DNA from: Aquiluna sp. KACHI24
GTDB taxonomy: Bacteria > Actinomycetota > Actinomycetes > Actinomycetales > Microbacteriaceae
Length of the DNA stretch: 64,000 bases
NCBI RefSeq assembly: GCF_025997915.1
Contig: NZ_AP026677.1
Coordinates: forward strand, 1,116,001-1,180,000
Reading direction: 5' to 3'
The notes beneath the pieces were generated by a model. The model saw nothing but the letters and a program-made list of their open reading frames with translations. It did not search any database and was not told where the DNA came from. Position 1 is the stretch's first letter; each line of letters starts with the position of its first letter. The position numbers were made by a program, and so were the translations under genes. Shown in pieces: positions 18,453 to 27,112 of the stretch.

Positions 18453-19859
18453 CTAGCTGCGAAGCGCTTTGGCAAGCTCCCTGGTGGATTCGATCAGTTT
18501 GTCCATGTCCTTGCGAGTGTGGGCGAAGGAGACTAGCCACTGCTCATCAAGACCCGGAGGGGTGATGATGCCGCGGTTGATGCCCCACAGCCAACTAAGC
18601 TCTGCAACCTCAAAGTCAGTCTGCTTGAAATCACGGTAGTTACGCACCGCGCTCGGAGACCAGATCATTGCACCCTTGACACCAAAGCCAACGGTGTGGG
18701 CAGGTAGCTGGTACTCGTTGATTATCTCGTCGAGCTTTTCCAGGGTGTAGAAGTTGATAGCCTCCGCGCGATCGAGAGCCTCATCGGTAGCAATCTCATC
18801 AACTGCATCCCAGGCGGCCATCACCAATGGGTTTCCGTTGTAGGTGCCGTAGTGAGCCATGCGGCCATCCACCACTGCGTCCATGTACTTCTGCTTGCCA
18901 CCAAAAGCTGCAACCGGCAAGCCGCCACCGATGCTTTTGGCCAATGAGATCAAATCGGGCTCAACGCCAATCTTCTTTGCAGCACCGGCAACTCCGGCAG
19001 TCAGACCAGTCTTGACCTCGTCAAAGATCAGTGCGACGCCGTACTTGTCGCACAATTCACGAACACCCTTTAGGTAACCCTCGTCGGGCAGGATGATCGA
19101 CAGGTTCTCGATAACCGGCTCCAGCATCAAACAGGCAACCGAAGAGGCCGTCTGCTCCAGCTTGCGCTCTAAGGCAGCAAGGTCGTTGTAGGGAACAACG
19201 TGAATCTCGCCGGCCTCGACCTCAGCTGGGATGTAAGGAGTTGGGTTATCGGCTGGACCGATCTTGTCCAGCGATGGCTTTACCGAAACCTGCAATGGGT
19301 CATAACCACCGTGGTAACCACCCTCGATCTTGATTACACCCTTTTTGCCCGTCACCGCTCTAGCGATTCGGATGACATACATCGTCGACTCAGTACCGGA
19401 GTTGGTAAAGCGCACCATGTCCAAACCAAAGCGTCGCTTCATTTTCTCGGCACCCGAGGTCGCGGTAGGCGATGGGGTAACAAACAAGGTGCCGGTCTTA
19501 TTGAGGGCGCGCTTGACCTGGCGAACCACGTGCGGGTTCAGGTGACCAACCAGCATCGCACCAAAGCCCATCGAAAGATCGAGCAGCTTGCGACCATCAA
19601 CATCGGTCACGTAGGCACCCTTGGCACGGGTCACTGAAATTGGGTATGGGTCCCAGTGCTGAAAGCTGGAAGTCACACCCATCGGCAATGACTTGGCAGA
19701 AATTTGGTTGTGTTGTCCAGAACCCTTAGTAGTGGCACTGAATCGCTCCCACTCCTTAGCAAGTAGCTCAGCTACTTTCTCTTTGTTGAGTGGAGCGTGC
19801 CCTGCGGGCACTTTTCTCCAACCGGTAGGTTCGTGTTTTGGGATCATCTCTTGAGACAC
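18453..19859 (-). CDS. Class III aminotransferase, GSA-aminomutase-like paralogue
   Basis: A 468-aa PLP enzyme of the class III aminotransferase fold. FTNSGTESTMYVIRIARA is the phosphate-binding region, LIFDEVKTGL holds the PLP-ring Asp, and SLAKSIGGGLP holds the Schiff-base Lys. It resembles glutamate-1-semialdehyde aminomutase. The bona fide hemL is 3 kb further on, and this protein has a longer N-terminal extension, so it probably acts on another amino compound. The start is GTG 19859: AAGGAG lies exactly 7 bases upstream, while the ATG at 19904 has no ribosome site. The upstream 150 bases (19860-20007) show no gene. Confidence 0.85.
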   Translation of the reverse strand: MSQEMIPKHEPTGWRKVPAGHAPLNKEKVAELLAKEWERFSATTKGSGQHNQISAKSLPMGVTSSFQHWDPYPISVTRAKGAYVTDVDGRKLLDLSMGFGAMLVGHLNPHVVRQVKRALNKTGTLFVTPSPTATSGAEKMKRRFGLDMVRFTNSGTESTMYVIRIARAVTGKKGVIKIEGGYHGGYDPLQVSVKPSLDKIGPADNPTPYIPAEVEAGEIHVVPYNDLAALERKLEQTASSVACLMLEPVIENLSIILPDEGYLKGVRELCDKYGVALIFDEVKTGLTAGVAGAAKKIGVEPDLISLAKSIGGGLPVAAFGGKQKYMDAVVDGRMAHYGTYNGNPLVMAAWDAVDEIATDEALDRAEAINFYTLEKLDEIINEYQLPAHTVGFGVKGAMIWSPSAVRNYRDFKQTDFEVAELSWLWGINRGIITPPGLDEQWLVSFAHTRKDMDKLIESTRELAKALRS

Positions 19860-20007
19860 GGAATCACTCCTTCGTGGATTCCCATTGTCACCCATAATTC
19901 GCATTTAGTCGAATTTGAAACCGTTTTGGCTTAAAAAGAAAACCGATTTTTTCAAAAAGCTACGGATTTCGTTGTTTGCCACATGCCTTTCGGTTGGTTC
20001 CGAAGGC

Positions 20008-20457
20008 TTAGCGATTTCCCCTCGCGGCCAGATACATCGCCGAAAACTCTGTCGGGGTCAATAGCCCGCAGGCCCAAGCGATGGTTTCAAGATCAGCCCC
20101 ATCGAGAGTTTTGAATCGAACACAAGCCTTGCCCATGTCCAACCTTTTGCCACTTTGTTGCCACCTTGAGTGAAACTCTGAGGTCATCTCAGGTGAGGCA
20201 TAAATACCCAATAGGTATATAGAGATGTAGTTCTTTTGAGAAGCGATCGAGACTGCCGCCAGTGGTTTTTGGTTATAGGTGGGGCCAGAAATTGATAGTG
20301 GAACCTGGTAGCAAATCATCCCCCACTCCATCGCTTCCTGGTATCCACTAGGAAGCGATGCGAGCACAAGTTCTCTAAGTTTCGTAAGTTGCACCCTGCG
20401 CTCAGCATCTAGTTCATCGAGGTAGTCCTCGACACTCTGAGCGCTAGACGAAACCAA
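20008..20457 (-). CDS. DUF1801-family protein
   Basis: A 149-aa protein of the DUF1801 (YdhG-like) family: VEDYLDELDAERRVQLTKLRELVLASLPSG at the N-terminus, then EAMEWGMICYQVP and the C-terminal KACVRFKTLDGAD. Function unknown; related to iron-chaperone frataxin-like folds in some members (family knowledge, not shown here). The TTG start directly abuts the stop codon of the upstream DUF3817 gene, so translation is probably coupled. Confidence 0.83.
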   Translation of the reverse strand: MVSSSAQSVEDYLDELDAERRVQLTKLRELVLASLPSGYQEAMEWGMICYQVPLSISGPTYNQKPLAAVSIASQKNYISIYLLGIYASPEMTSEFHSRWQQSGKRLDMGKACVRFKTLDGADLETIAWACGLLTPTEFSAMYLAARGNR

Positions 20458-20928
20458 CTATTTGCCCCACTGATCTGGAGGGCCAAGGAATAGTAGGAAG
20501 CTAAATAGCGAGACTACAAAGGCGAGCAGCACAAGTATCAGAAGCACTGGCCTTGCGATAAACCAACGAAATAGCGAATCAAACCAACCCTGATCGCGAG
20601 GATCATCAGACTTGGTGGTTCGCCATTCACCTTCGAGAAGACCCTTTTGATCTACCGCACGATCAAATGGCACCGTTGCAAAAGGCACTAGCGCAAGGCC
20701 AATACCAACAATCAGTCGACCCACCGACCAGCGTTGGTTTACTCCCACCAAAGTTGCGGTAACGGCATAGCCCAGGAAGGTGAATCCGTGGGCGGCTCCA
20801 ACAACAAAGAAAACCTCAGAGCCAAGCCCCAGGGTTGCACGAATAGCGAGACCGGAGAGCAAAAGGGCCCAGGTCACCACCTCAGCGACTGCAAACAAAC
20901 GGAAGAGTGACTTAGGTGTGAGGTTCAT
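20458..20928 (-). CDS. DUF3817-family membrane protein
   Basis: A 156-aa protein with four hydrophobic segments and the DUF3817 pattern: LFRLFAVAEVVTWALLLSGLAIR, VVGAAHGFTFLGYAV, then a variable hydrophilic loop (about residues 95-120) and a last helix LLILVLLAFVVSLFSFLLFL. The H-G-F-T-F/Y segment is conserved in the family, which is widespread in actinobacteria. Function unknown. It forms a two-gene unit with the DUF1801 gene and is divergent from the ABC-F gene, 52 bases away. Confidence 0.86.
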   Translation of the reverse strand: MNLTPKSLFRLFAVAEVVTWALLLSGLAIRATLGLGSEVFFVVGAAHGFTFLGYAVTATLVGVNQRWSVGRLIVGIGLALVPFATVPFDRAVDQKGLLEGEWRTTKSDDPRDQGWFDSLFRWFIARPVLLILVLLAFVVSLFSFLLFLGPPDQWGK

Positions 20929-20980
20929 GCCTAAAGCCTAGCCACTACGCTTTGAGAGTCCCCAAACCCCGGAGTGCTAC

Positions 20981-22579
20981 TTGATTGCTGTTTCTGATCT
21001 AGAAATCAGGATCGGTGCCCGCACCCTGATGTCGGGCGTTAACTTCAGAGTTCAAAAGGGCGACAAGGTTGGTTTGGTGGGGCGAAACGGTGCCGGTAAG
21101 ACCACCCTTACCAAGATTTTGGCCGGCGAAGGTCAGCCAACCGCCGGCAATCTGCAAATCAGCGGAGCCATTGGCTATCTCCCCCAGGACCCAAAAACTG
21201 GCAACCTCGATGAGCTTGCCAAGACCAGAATCTTGAATGCTCGAGGGCTTGGCGACATTATTCAGCGCATGCAAAAAGCAACCGAGGACATGGGCTCTAT
21301 GGACACCAAGGTCTATGACGCGGCCATGAAGAAATATGCCCGCGCCGAGCTGGAATTCACCACCGCGGGTGGCTATGCGGCTGAAGCCGAGGCAGCGTCG
21401 ATCGCATCAAACCTTGGTATCAGCGAGCAAACCCTCTCGCAGCCACTCAAGACGCTTTCCGGTGGTCAAAGACGTCGAGTCGAATTGGCACGAATCTTGT
21501 TCTCAGACGCACAGACCATGCTGTTGGATGAGCCGACCAACCACCTTGATGCCGACCGCGTGGTTTGGCTGCGGCAGTTTTTGAAGAACTATCAAGGTGG
21601 GCTAATCGTGATCTCTCACGATGTCGAGCTGGTGGAAGAGACAGTGAACCGCGTGTTTTATCTCGATGCCAACCGACAGGTCATCGACGTCTACAACATG
21701 GGTTGGAAGCAGTATCTGAAGCAGCGCGAGGCTGACGAAGAGCGTCGCAAAAAGGAGCGGACCAACGCAGAGCGCAAAGCGGTAGCGCTGCAGTTGCAGG
21801 CAGCCAAGTTTGGTGCCAAGGCGACTAAGGCAGCAGCGGCCCAGCAGATGGTGCGAAGAGCAGAGAAGCTGCTTGGTTCATTAGAAGAGGTCAGGGCGCA
21901 AGACCGCGTTGCCAAGATCAAGTTCCCAGACCCTGCACCATGCGGCAAAACTCCACTCATGGCCAGCAATCTCTCTAAGAGCTATGGGTCTTTGGAGATC
22001 TTCACCGCGGTCGATCTCGCGATTGACCGCGGTAGCAAGGTTGTGGTCATTGGTCTGAATGGTGCCGGTAAAACCACGCTTTTGAAGATCCTGGCTGGCG
22101 TTGACCAACCTGACACCGGAAAGCTAGAACCAGGGCACGGCCTGAAGATTGGCTACTTTGCTCAGGAGCATGAAACTCTCGATCACCAAAAAAGTGTGCT
22201 TCAGAACATGATGTTCGCGGCACCCAATTTGAATGAAACCGATGCTCGCAAAGTTTTGGGCTCATTCCTTTTTACCGGTGATGATGTCGACAAGCCAGCC
22301 GGGGTGCTATCAGGTGGGGAGAAGACCAGGTTGGCACTTGCAGCCCTAGTGGTCTCGAGCGCGAACGTATTGCTGCTCGATGAACCGACCAATAACCTCG
22401 ACCCAGCATCGCGCGAAGAGATCCTGAAAGCACTGGCATCATTCCAGGGTGCAGTGGTTTTGGTAAGCCACGATGTGGGTGCGGTTGAGGCACTAAACCC
22501 GGAGCGAGTATTGATTCTCCCAGATGGTGTTGAGGACCTGTGGAACCAGGAATACGCAGATCTGATTTCGCTCAGTTAG
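20981..22579 (+). CDS. ABC-F family ribosome-associated ATPase
   Basis: A 532-aa soluble protein with two ABC ATPase domains and no membrane span. Walker A motifs are GRNGAGKTT (near residue 35) and GLNGAGKTT (near 358); signatures are LSGGQRRRVELARIL and LSGGEKTRLALAAL; Walker B regions are MLLDEPTNHLD and LLLDEPTNNLD. The linker between the domains (about residues 245-300) is Lys/Arg/Ala-rich as in translation factors of the family. Such proteins act at the ribosomal E site and resolve stalls; some give antibiotic protection. The start is TTG 20981 with GGAG 6 bases upstream. It overlaps the convergent TetR gene by 8 bases. Confidence 0.93.
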   Translation: MIAVSDLEIRIGARTLMSGVNFRVQKGDKVGLVGRNGAGKTTLTKILAGEGQPTAGNLQISGAIGYLPQDPKTGNLDELAKTRILNARGLGDIIQRMQKATEDMGSMDTKVYDAAMKKYARAELEFTTAGGYAAEAEAASIASNLGISEQTLSQPLKTLSGGQRRRVELARILFSDAQTMLLDEPTNHLDADRVVWLRQFLKNYQGGLIVISHDVELVEETVNRVFYLDANRQVIDVYNMGWKQYLKQREADEERRKKERTNAERKAVALQLQAAKFGAKATKAAAAQQMVRRAEKLLGSLEEVRAQDRVAKIKFPDPAPCGKTPLMASNLSKSYGSLEIFTAVDLAIDRGSKVVVIGLNGAGKTTLLKILAGVDQPDTGKLEPGHGLKIGYFAQEHETLDHQKSVLQNMMFAAPNLNETDARKVLGSFLFTGDDVDKPAGVLSGGEKTRLALAALVVSSANVLLLDEPTNNLDPASREEILKALASFQGAVVLVSHDVGAVEALNPERVLILPDGVEDLWNQEYADLISLS

Positions 22580-23138
22580 TTAGCGCTGCCTCAAGGCCCG
22601 CGATTACGAACTTCTCAAGCGCACTGGCCTCGATCACAAAATCTGCCCCGGCATCAATTCGCTTGGCAGCCGCCGCAACCGAACCCAACACCAAACCACT
22701 GATTGGGCTGGGGTCTTCGATGCCCAGCTCACGAAGTGGGCTGTGCAGGCTGAGCATGAAATAGCCGTGCATGGCGCGCAGCATCCCACGCTGGTCCTCA
22801 GGGAGATTCTCAATAGAAATTTCACGGATGACGCGGTGTTCGGCGCTGGACATGTGAGCCAAGGAGTAGTGCACCCAAATTCGAACCTGCTCAAGCGGTT
22901 CCGCAACCCCTGCCACCAAGCGGTCAAGTTCGTTACTCAAATCCGCCATGTCGTTGATCATCAGCTCGCCCAGCACGTGCTCTTTGGAAGCGAAGTACTG
23001 ATAGATGGCAGGTCTTGAGAGGCCGGTGAGCTTGGCGAGCGCGGCCATGGAGACCGCGTCCTGACCACCTTGAGAAATCAGCTTGTGCGCGGCAGCAAGA
23101 ATTGCCGATTGGCGCGCGTCAAGGATTTCGGGATTCAT
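22572..23138 (-). CDS. TetR-family regulator at the end of the haem gene cluster
   Basis: A 188-aa repressor-type protein. Residues 10-55 form the TetR helix-turn-helix (AILAAAHKLISQGGQDAVSM...LSRPAIYQYFASKEHVLGEL). The rest is a ligand-binding domain with His at 90, 95, 101, 124 and 132 and no Cys. It starts 33 bases after the hemL stop on the same strand, so it may be the sixth gene of hemACDBL. TetR proteins that sense haem are known (HrtR in Lactococcus); the idea that this one regulates the hem genes through the palindrome at 28380-28396 is inference. ATG 23138 is chosen because an upstream extension to 23267 lies inside hemL. Confidence 0.88.
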   Translation of the reverse strand: MNPEILDARQSAILAAAHKLISQGGQDAVSMAALAKLTGLSRPAIYQYFASKEHVLGELMINDMADLSNELDRLVAGVAEPLEQVRIWVHYSLAHMSSAEHRVIREISIENLPEDQRGMLRAMHGYFMLSLHSPLRELGIEDPSPISGLVLGSVAAAAKRIDAGADFVIEASALEKFVIAGLEAALTN

Positions 23139-23170
23139 TGTGAATATCTTAAGCGCCCAGCGCCAATTTG

Positions 23171-24478
23171 CTATTCCCCAGCTGCAATAACTGCCTCGGC
23201 GGCAACCACGCTGGCCGCAAGCACTCGCTCGACATCGGAATCGGTGATGGCCCCGGAAACAAACCACGCTTCATAGGCCGAGGGTGGCACCGAAACGCCT
23301 TGGCTTAGCAGCGAGTTGAAAAACACGCTGAACTGTTTTGTGTTTTGCCGCTGTGCCTGGACGTAGTTCGAAACTGGATTCGGAGTGAAAAAGAAGGAGA
23401 ACAGATTCCCCGCGGTTTGGAAGGAGTGAGCCACTCCGGCCTGGCTCAGCGCCGCACTAATGCCGCTACCAATCTGCGCGGCCCTTAGATCCAGGGTCTG
23501 GTAAAGCTCGGCATCACACATTTCCAGGGTGGCCAGTCCGCTCGCAGCCGCCACTGGATTTCCCGACAGTGTGCCGGCCTGATAGACCGATCCAGCAGGG
23601 GCCAACTGATCCATAATTCGAGCGCTGCCGGCAACTGCGGCCAGCGGGAATCCCCCGCCGATCACCTTGCCGTAGGTGTAGAGGTCAGCCTGCCAGTTCT
23701 CTTGGGTTCCGTACTTACCCCACCAGCCAGCTCGGGAAATTCGAAACCCGGTCATCACTTCATCGAGCACTAAGAGCGCGCCGTGGGCTTGAGTTAGCTC
23801 GGAGAGCAAACGATTAAACCCCGCAGCTGGCGGCACGGCCCCCATGTTCGCTGCTGCCGCCTCGGTGAGAACCGCGGCGATTTCACTGCCGCGCTGGGCG
23901 AACAGCTCTCTAACCCCAGCTTCATCGTTGTATTCCAAAACCACAGTGTCCTGTGTTTGACCCTTGGTCACCCCCGGGGAATTGGGAAGCCCCAGCGTTG
24001 CGACCCCTGAGCCCGCCTGCACCAATAGGGCATCGGTGTGGCCGTGATAGCAACCAGCGAATTTCACGATCAGATCTCGCCCGGTGGCCGCCCTGGCCAA
24101 TCGCACCGCGGTCATCACGGCCTCGGTGCCCGAGGATACGAACCTCACCCGATCACAGGCCGGAACCCGACGCAGTATTTCCTCGGCGAGCAACACTTCG
24201 TTGGGGCCAGGGGCGCCAAATGAAAATGAGTCCCGCATCGTGCGCTGCACCTGTTCGATCACATGCGGGTGCGCGTGACCCAAAATCATCGGCCCCCAGG
24301 AACCCACCAAATCAACATATTCATTGCCATCGATGTCAAACACCTTGCTGCCGGTGCCGCGAACAAAGTAGCGGGGGGTGCCACCCACGGCACGGAAGGC
24401 GCGAACCGGTGAACTCACACCCCCGGGGATTGACTGCTGCGCTCGCTCATGCCACGCAATAGAACCGGAAATATCCAC
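23171..24478 (-). CDS. hemL: Glutamate-1-semialdehyde 2,1-aminomutase
   Basis: A 435-aa PLP enzyme that converts glutamate-1-semialdehyde to 5-aminolevulinate, the second step of the C5 haem route. The N-terminal [13 protein letters not shown] and [13 protein letters not shown] are the specific HemL motifs. [17 protein letters not shown] binds the phosphate, [10 protein letters not shown] holds the PLP Asp, and [12 protein letters not shown] holds the Schiff-base Lys. The GTG at 24478 follows AAGGGA at 6 bases and lies 2 bases after the hemB stop, so it is tightly coupled. The longer open frame to 24703 lies inside hemB and is rejected. Confidence 0.96.
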   Translation of the reverse strand: MDISGSIAWHERAQQSIPGGVSSPVRAFRAVGGTPRYFVRGTGSKVFDIDGNEYVDLVGSWGPMILGHAHPHVIEQVQRTMRDSFSFGAPGPNEVLLAEEILRRVPACDRVRFVSSGTEAVMTAVRLARAATGRDLIVKFAGCYHGHTDALLVQAGSGVATLGLPNSPGVTKGQTQDTVVLEYNDEAGVRELFAQRGSEIAAVLTEAAAANMGAVPPAAGFNRLLSELTQAHGALLVLDEVMTGFRISRAGWWGKYGTQENWQADLYTYGKVIGGGFPLAAVAGSARIMDQLAPAGSVYQAGTLSGNPVAAASGLATLEMCDAELYQTLDLRAAQIGSGISAALSQAGVAHSFQTAGNLFSFFFTPNPVSNYVQAQRQNTKQFSVFFNSLLSQGVSVPPSAYEAWFVSGAITDSDVERVLAASVVAAEAVIAAGE

Positions 24479-24480
24479 GA

Positions 24481-25449
24481 CTATCCCTTCAACTTCTGAG
24501 CGAACTCGATTGCCCAGTAGGTGCAAATAATTTGGGCGCCGGCTCGCCGGACCGAATAGAGCGCCTCCCAAATAGCCCCATCGCGATCGATAAATCCATT
24601 GGCCGCGGCCGACTCGATCATCGCCAACTCGCCGGAGACCAGATATGCCGCAACCGGGACCGAGCTGATCCCAGCGGCGGCGGACACGATGTCGAGGTAG
24701 CAAAGCGCCGGCTTCACCATCACGATATCCGCGCCCTGCTCTAAATCAAGGGAAATCCCCCGAATCGATTCGGTGCGATTGCGATAATCCTGCTGATAGG
24801 TCTTGCGATTGCCCGTGAGTTCTGACTCCACCGCATTGCGGAATGGGCCATAAAAAGTCGAGGCGTATTTCGCAGCGTAGGCCAGGATTCCGGTGCCATC
24901 GAAACCGTTTTGATCCAGCACCTTTCTCACGTGACCAACTTGACCGTCCATCATGCCGCTGGCTCCGAGCAAGTCCGCTCCAGCCCGGGCCAGCTCCAGA
25001 GCCATCAACCCATAAGCCTCGAGGGTGCCATCGTTATCCACCGCTCCGCTTGCACCTAGCACCCCGCAGTGGCCGTGAGAGGTGAACTCATCAAGGCATA
25101 AATCCGCGACTATCACCAGGTGGTCTGAGACGTGGGCCCTAGCCGCCCGAACCGCCCGGTTAAGGATTCCGTTGGGATCCAGCGCCGCACTGCCTTCCGG
25201 GTCTCGAGATTCGGGGATCGCAAAAAGCATCACCGACACCACCCCGGCAGAAAGGGCTCGATCGAGCTCTGTGAGGAAACTAGTTTCGGTGTGCTGCAGC
25301 ACCCCCGGCATGCCCATAATCTCTCTCGGGGCAGACAACCCCTCTCGCACAAATATTGGCTGCATCAAATTCGCCGGGGTGAGCGAAACCTCCGCCACCA
25401 ACTCACGAATCGCGGCAGTGGCGCGAAGTCTTCTGGGTCTGTGAATCAT
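24481..25449 (-). CDS. hemB: Delta-aminolevulinic acid dehydratase (porphobilinogen synthase)
   Basis: A 322-aa enzyme that condenses two 5-aminolevulinates to porphobilinogen. Both active-site Lys regions are present ([13 protein letters not shown] and IVMVKPAL). The metal site reads C118-x-D120-x7-C128 ([14 protein letters not shown]), which mixes the Zn-type triple Cys (CxC...C) with the Asp of the Mg-type enzymes. It overlaps hemD by 4 bases (ATGA) and is followed 2 bases later by hemL. Confidence 0.96.
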   Translation of the reverse strand: MIHRPRRLRATAAIRELVAEVSLTPANLMQPIFVREGLSAPREIMGMPGVLQHTETSFLTELDRALSAGVVSVMLFAIPESRDPEGSAALDPNGILNRAVRAARAHVSDHLVIVADLCLDEFTSHGHCGVLGASGAVDNDGTLEAYGLMALELARAGADLLGASGMMDGQVGHVRKVLDQNGFDGTGILAYAAKYASTFYGPFRNAVESELTGNRKTYQQDYRNRTESIRGISLDLEQGADIVMVKPALCYLDIVSAAAGISSVPVAAYLVSGELAMIESAAANGFIDRDGAIWEALYSVRRAGAQIICTYWAIEFAQKLKG

Positions 25450-26189
25450 GAATTCCTCACTCGAAAGTAGTCAAAAACTGCTTCGGCAACCACATCAGGG
25501 TCCGGGCTTTGAGAAACCAAATCGGCACTCAGCCCAAACTTTTCCAATTCAGCAGCGGTGGTTTTGCCCGCGCAGCAGAGCACCAAATTCGGCTTTGGGT
25601 TGAAGCTCAGAAATGCCCGTACTGCGCTTGGTGAGCGAAGCAAGACCGCACAAAATTCACCCCGGGCAATTGCTGCGACAGAGCTCGGGGTGGTGGTTTT
25701 TTGCTCGGTGGCGTAGACCACCTCGGAGATTACCTCAAAGCCATGAGTCAAGAGCGTGTCTGGAATATCCCGCATCGCGATGGAACCGCTTGGTATCACA
25801 ACGCGCGCGACGGGCTCCATGGCCAGCAGTTGCGCCAGGGAAGCACCATCGGCGCGGCCTGGCACCATGACCGCCTTGGCACCGAGTTCCTCGAGCTGCT
25901 TTTTGGTTTGCGACCCGATGGCCGCAAAGCGCAGACCCGGGGTCGCAATCGCTGACTCGAGCTCCCCCGGCGCCAACAGCCGGCCCCAAAAATCCAAGGC
26001 ATTTGTCGATGTCACGACCAGCCAGCGCTCACCCGGTGACCTCAAGGTCTCAAGCAACCTTTTGGCTCCCGCTTGATTGGGCGCCGAAGCTATCTCGAGG
26101 TAAGGGTCCACCTCAACTTCAAAGCCCAGCTTTTCAAGCTCGGCGGCATCCACCTCGTTGCGATTGGGCCTGATGAGTAAGACTTTCAT
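25446..26189 (-). CDS. hemD: Uroporphyrinogen-III synthase
   Basis: A 247-aa protein of the weakly conserved HemD fold, two alpha/beta lobes: lobe one MKVLLIRPNRNEVDAAELEKLGFEVE with WLVVTSTNALDFW, lobe two with VVIPSGSIAMRDIPDTL and CAVLLRSPSAVRAFL. It cyclises hydroxymethylbilane with inversion of ring D. Identification rests on these motifs and on its place between hemC and hemB, with 4-base overlaps on both sides. A stand-alone HemD, not the HemD-methyltransferase fusion seen in some actinobacteria. Confidence 0.93.
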   Translation of the reverse strand: MKVLLIRPNRNEVDAAELEKLGFEVEVDPYLEIASAPNQAGAKRLLETLRSPGERWLVVTSTNALDFWGRLLAPGELESAIATPGLRFAAIGSQTKKQLEELGAKAVMVPGRADGASLAQLLAMEPVARVVIPSGSIAMRDIPDTLLTHGFEVISEVVYATEQKTTTPSSVAAIARGEFCAVLLRSPSAVRAFLSFNPKPNLVLCCAGKTTAAELEKFGLSADLVSQSPDPDVVAEAVFDYFRVRNS

Positions 26190-27112
26190 CGAAAGGCCGC
26201 CCGTGTTGCGATATCGGCCGCCAACAACCTTTCGGCAAGACTGAGCCCGAGCTGTTCCGCGGCCTCGGGCGTGGCAGCTGCGGATTTGTAATCAGCGTCG
26301 AGGGTCAGGCTCTCTCCGGTTTGCTCGACCGAGAGCTCCACTCGCAACGAGAGCCCGGCGTCATTCCAGTTGGCATGAGCACCGATGGCCGTCGCGCAGC
26401 CAGCATCCAGCCCAACCAAAACCGCACGCTCAGCGGTGGTGGTGATTCGAGTGTGGGGGTGATCCAGCGCAGCGAGCAGTGCAATCAATTCCTTGTCCTC
26501 GGCCCGGCACTCGATCGAAAGAGCGCCCTGTCCGGGGGCTGGCACCAATTCAAAGGGGTCGAAAAGCTGGCATGCCTCAGCTTCGCGACCGATTCTCCGT
26601 AAGCCCGCCAGTGCCAAAAGGGTTGCCTCATACTCACCCGAGTGGACCTTTTGGATTCGGGAATCCACATTGCCCCGGATTGAATCCACCACTAAATCCG
26701 GACGCATTTTTCGAATGCTGGCAGCTCGTCTCGGAGAAGAGGTTCCGACCCTGGCTCCCGGCGGCAGCTCAGCGAGCGTGCGGTTGCCGCTAGAAACCAG
26801 CGCATCTCGAACATCCTCGCGCTCTGGCACGCAGGCGGTGAGAATCTGGGGATGAGGCTTGGCCGGCAGGTCTTTCATGGAGTGCACCACAAAGTCCACC
26901 TCGTGAGCCAGGAGCGCATCACGAAGGGCAGAGACAAAGACTCCCGGAGTTTTCGATTCACTCAGCGGCGTGGAAGTGGTATCACCCTCGGTCTTGATTA
27001 GGACCTCGGTGACCGAAAGCTGCGGTGCCACCTCCAAAAGCTTGCTCACAAACCAACGGGTCTGGGTGGTGGCCAATAGGCTCGCCCGAGTCCCCACCCT
27101 AAGCGCGTTCAT
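26186..27112 (-). CDS. hemC: Hydroxymethylbilane synthase (porphobilinogen deaminase)
   Basis: A 308-aa enzyme that polymerises four porphobilinogens. Motifs: RVGTRASLLATTQT, VHSMKDLPAK with the catalytic Asp, GARVGTSSPRRAA, RGNVDSRI and APGQGALSIECR. The dipyrromethane cofactor is attached to Cys239 in LDAGCATAIGA. ATG 27112 is preferred over the in-frame start at 27133; it overlaps the end of hemA by 14 bases. It is the second gene of hemACDBL. Confidence 0.96.
   Translation of the reverse strand: MNALRVGTRASLLATTQTRWFVSKLLEVAPQLSVTEVLIKTEGDTTSTPLSESKTPGVFVSALRDALLAHEVDFVVHSMKDLPAKPHPQILTACVPEREDVRDALVSSGNRTLAELPPGARVGTSSPRRAASIRKMRPDLVVDSIRGNVDSRIQKVHSGEYEATLLALAGLRRIGREAEACQLFDPFELVPAPGQGALSIECRAEDKELIALLAALDHPHTRITTTAERAVLVGLDAGCATAIGAHANWNDAGLSLRVELSVEQTGESLTLDADYKSAAATPEAAEQLGLSLAERLLAADIATRAAFR

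Noticed and set aside
18416-18475. TTG 18475 as start of the DoxX-like gene
   Set aside because: It lies inside the end of the aminotransferase gene and its only purine stretch is 2 bases away; ATG 18415 fits the first hydrophobic helix better.
23953-24462. Long open frames on the plus strand opposite hemL and hemB, including one of 169 codons
   Set aside because: They are antisense to well-conserved haem genes, have low-complexity Arg/Pro/Ser composition and no ribosome site; ordinary shadow frames of GC-rich coding DNA.
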